A stretch of DNA of 34,779 nucleotides from Candidatus Gerdarchaeota archaeon (GTDB lineage Archaea; Asgardarchaeota; Heimdallarchaeia; JABLTI01): the NCBI GenBank assembly GCA_016840945.1, contig JAEORJ010000099.1:1-34779 (forward strand), read 5' to 3'. Positions 34,017 through 34,779 of this stretch are shown here, one piece after another (the stretch's first letter is position 1; the number at the start of each line of letters is the position of its first letter). The notes below the pieces were generated by a model. The model did no database searches, had not been told where the DNA came from, and was given only the letters and a program-made list of their open reading frames with translations. Position numbers and translations under genes: made by a program.

Positions 34017-34779
34017 TTGATTGAAACAAATCTATCAGGCATCAAGCTAAAAAATCCTTTTATCTTAGCTTCCGGAGTTCTTGGAGTAAATGCTTCTATT
34101 ATGGTACGGGTAGCTGAAATTGGCTGTGGTGCAATTACAACAAAATCAATTGGTTTAGAACCAAAAGAAGGATATCCAAATCCCACTGTAGTTGAGCTTG
34201 GTAATGGTTCCCTAATTAATGCTATGGGATTACCAAATCCTGGTTGTGAAAATTTTGTTCATGAAATAATTGAAACAAAAAAACGTACAAATGCACCGAT
34301 AATCGCCAGCATTTTTGGCAAAGATGTTGAGGAATTTGTTGCTGTTGCTAAGACTTTAGCTAATGGAAAACCAGATGCTTTTGAGCTCAATGTTTCATGC
34401 CCTCATGGTGGTAAATTCGGGGCAATTATTGGGCAAGATCCTGAACTTGTTAGAGAAATAACTCAAAAAGTAAAAAAAGCTGTTAATGTTCCAATTTTTG
34501 TTAAAATATCACCTAATCTGACAGACCTTAAATTACCAGCTAACGCTGCTATTGAAGGTGGTGCTGATGGCATTGTTGTTATCAACACCGTACGAGCAAT
34601 GGCTATTGATATAAAATTTCGCAAACCCATCTTAGCTAACAAATTTGGCGGTTTATCTGGACCAGCAATCAAACCTATTGCTGTAAAATGCATTTATGAT
34701 ATCTTCTCTGAATTTGGTGATAAAACACAGATTATAGGTGTTGGTGGAATATCAAAATGGGAGGATGTTGTTGAATTTA
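34017..34779 (+). CDS. pyrD: Dihydroorotate dehydrogenase, class 1B type (C-terminus beyond window)
   Basis: 254 codons seen, from TTG 34017 with SD AGGAGA 7 bases upstream. The family 1 pattern is clear: LKNPFILASGVLG, Lys43 in TTKSIG, NAMGLPNPG, and the catalytic-base loop NVSCPHGG with Cys128. Cysteine rather than serine is typical of the class 1 enzymes, and 1B forms pair with an iron-sulfur PyrK subunit and use NAD. FVKISPNLTD and VVINTV bind FMN and substrate. It oxidises dihydroorotate to orotate in pyrimidine synthesis. The last part of the barrel, from GVGGISKWEDV, is cut by the window end. pyrK is not in the window. Confidence 0.93.
   Translation, partial: MIETNLSGIKLKNPFILASGVLGVNASIMVRVAEIGCGAITTKSIGLEPKEGYPNPTVVELGNGSLINAMGLPNPGCENFVHEIIETKKRTNAPIIASIFGKDVEEFVAVAKTLANGKPDAFELNVSCPHGGKFGAIIGQDPELVREITQKVKKAVNVPIFVKISPNLTDLKLPANAAIEGGADGIVVINTVRAMAIDIKFRKPILANKFGGLSGPAIKPIAVKCIYDIFSEFGDKTQIIGVGGISKWEDVVEF

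Noticed and set aside
34463..34693. 76-codon minus-strand frame at the right edge
   Set aside because: Antisense to the pyrD barrel; no support of its own.

Overview
The window is AT-rich archaeal DNA, very probably from an Asgard archaeon; a Heimdallarchaeia-type lineage is a guess, not shown. The pointers are a ubiquitin-like protein encoded already mature with a terminal Gly-Gly, an ER-type Ser/His signal peptidase, the KEOPS subunit Cgi121, a Tan1/THUMPD1-like THUMP protein, a GT22 (PIG-B-like) mannosyltransferase, a PAC2 protein with a proteasome-docking C-terminus, a prepilin-like signal anchor and a 2307-residue helical-repeat protein ending in winged-helix segments. Genes are compact and on both strands. 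Many start with TTG or GTG behind clear Shine-Dalgarno (SD) sequences. No tRNA, rRNA, CRISPR array, transposase or prophage gene was seen, and no gene-free stretch exceeds about 220 bases.

Layout. 1-1001 (-): sensor with PAS, thioredoxin-like and PAS parts, cut by the window edge. 1099-4837 (-): HyuA/HyuB hydantoinase/oxoprolinase pair. 5052-5939 (+): zinc homocysteine methyltransferase-like protein behind an operator-like inverted repeat. 6156-8379 (+): PAC2 protein, then an HD nucleotidase overlapping an E1-like (MoeB/ThiF) adenylyltransferase. 8431-10255 (-): small membrane protein, HxlR regulator and HSL-type esterase, with palindromic and tandem sites upstream of the esterase. 10453-12921 (-): acidic membrane-anchored protein with beta-grasp-like N-terminal segments. 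13057-14802 (+): GT22 glycosyltransferase. 14812-16191 (-): beta-CASP nuclease. 16406-24178 (+): giant repeat protein and a prenyltransferase-like alpha-barrel protein. 24173-25267 (-): GHMP sugar kinase. 25468-27468 (+): small alpha/beta (longin-like?) protein with two tandem seven-helix membrane paralogues. 27514-29407: purine phosphoribosyltransferase, Cgi121 and THUMP protein. 29503-32347 (+): signal peptidase, LarE, LarB. 32448-34779 (+): ubiquitin-like protein, prepilin-like ConA-fold protein, and PyrD cut by the window end.

Working together. Three themes recur. One is ubiquitin/proteasome-type biology: a mature ubiquitin-like protein, a PAC2 protein ending in an HbYX motif, an E1-like enzyme lacking the usual cysteine, and beta-grasp-like domains in the acidic protein. 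A second is tRNA and RNA metabolism: Cgi121, the Tan1-like protein and the beta-CASP nuclease. A third is the cell envelope: signal peptidase, GT22 enzyme, prepilin-like protein and the seven-helix pair. LarE and LarB indicate synthesis of the nickel-pincer cofactor; LarC is not in the window. The least explained parts are the 2307-residue protein, the 822-residue acidic protein and the small-protein plus seven-helix operon.
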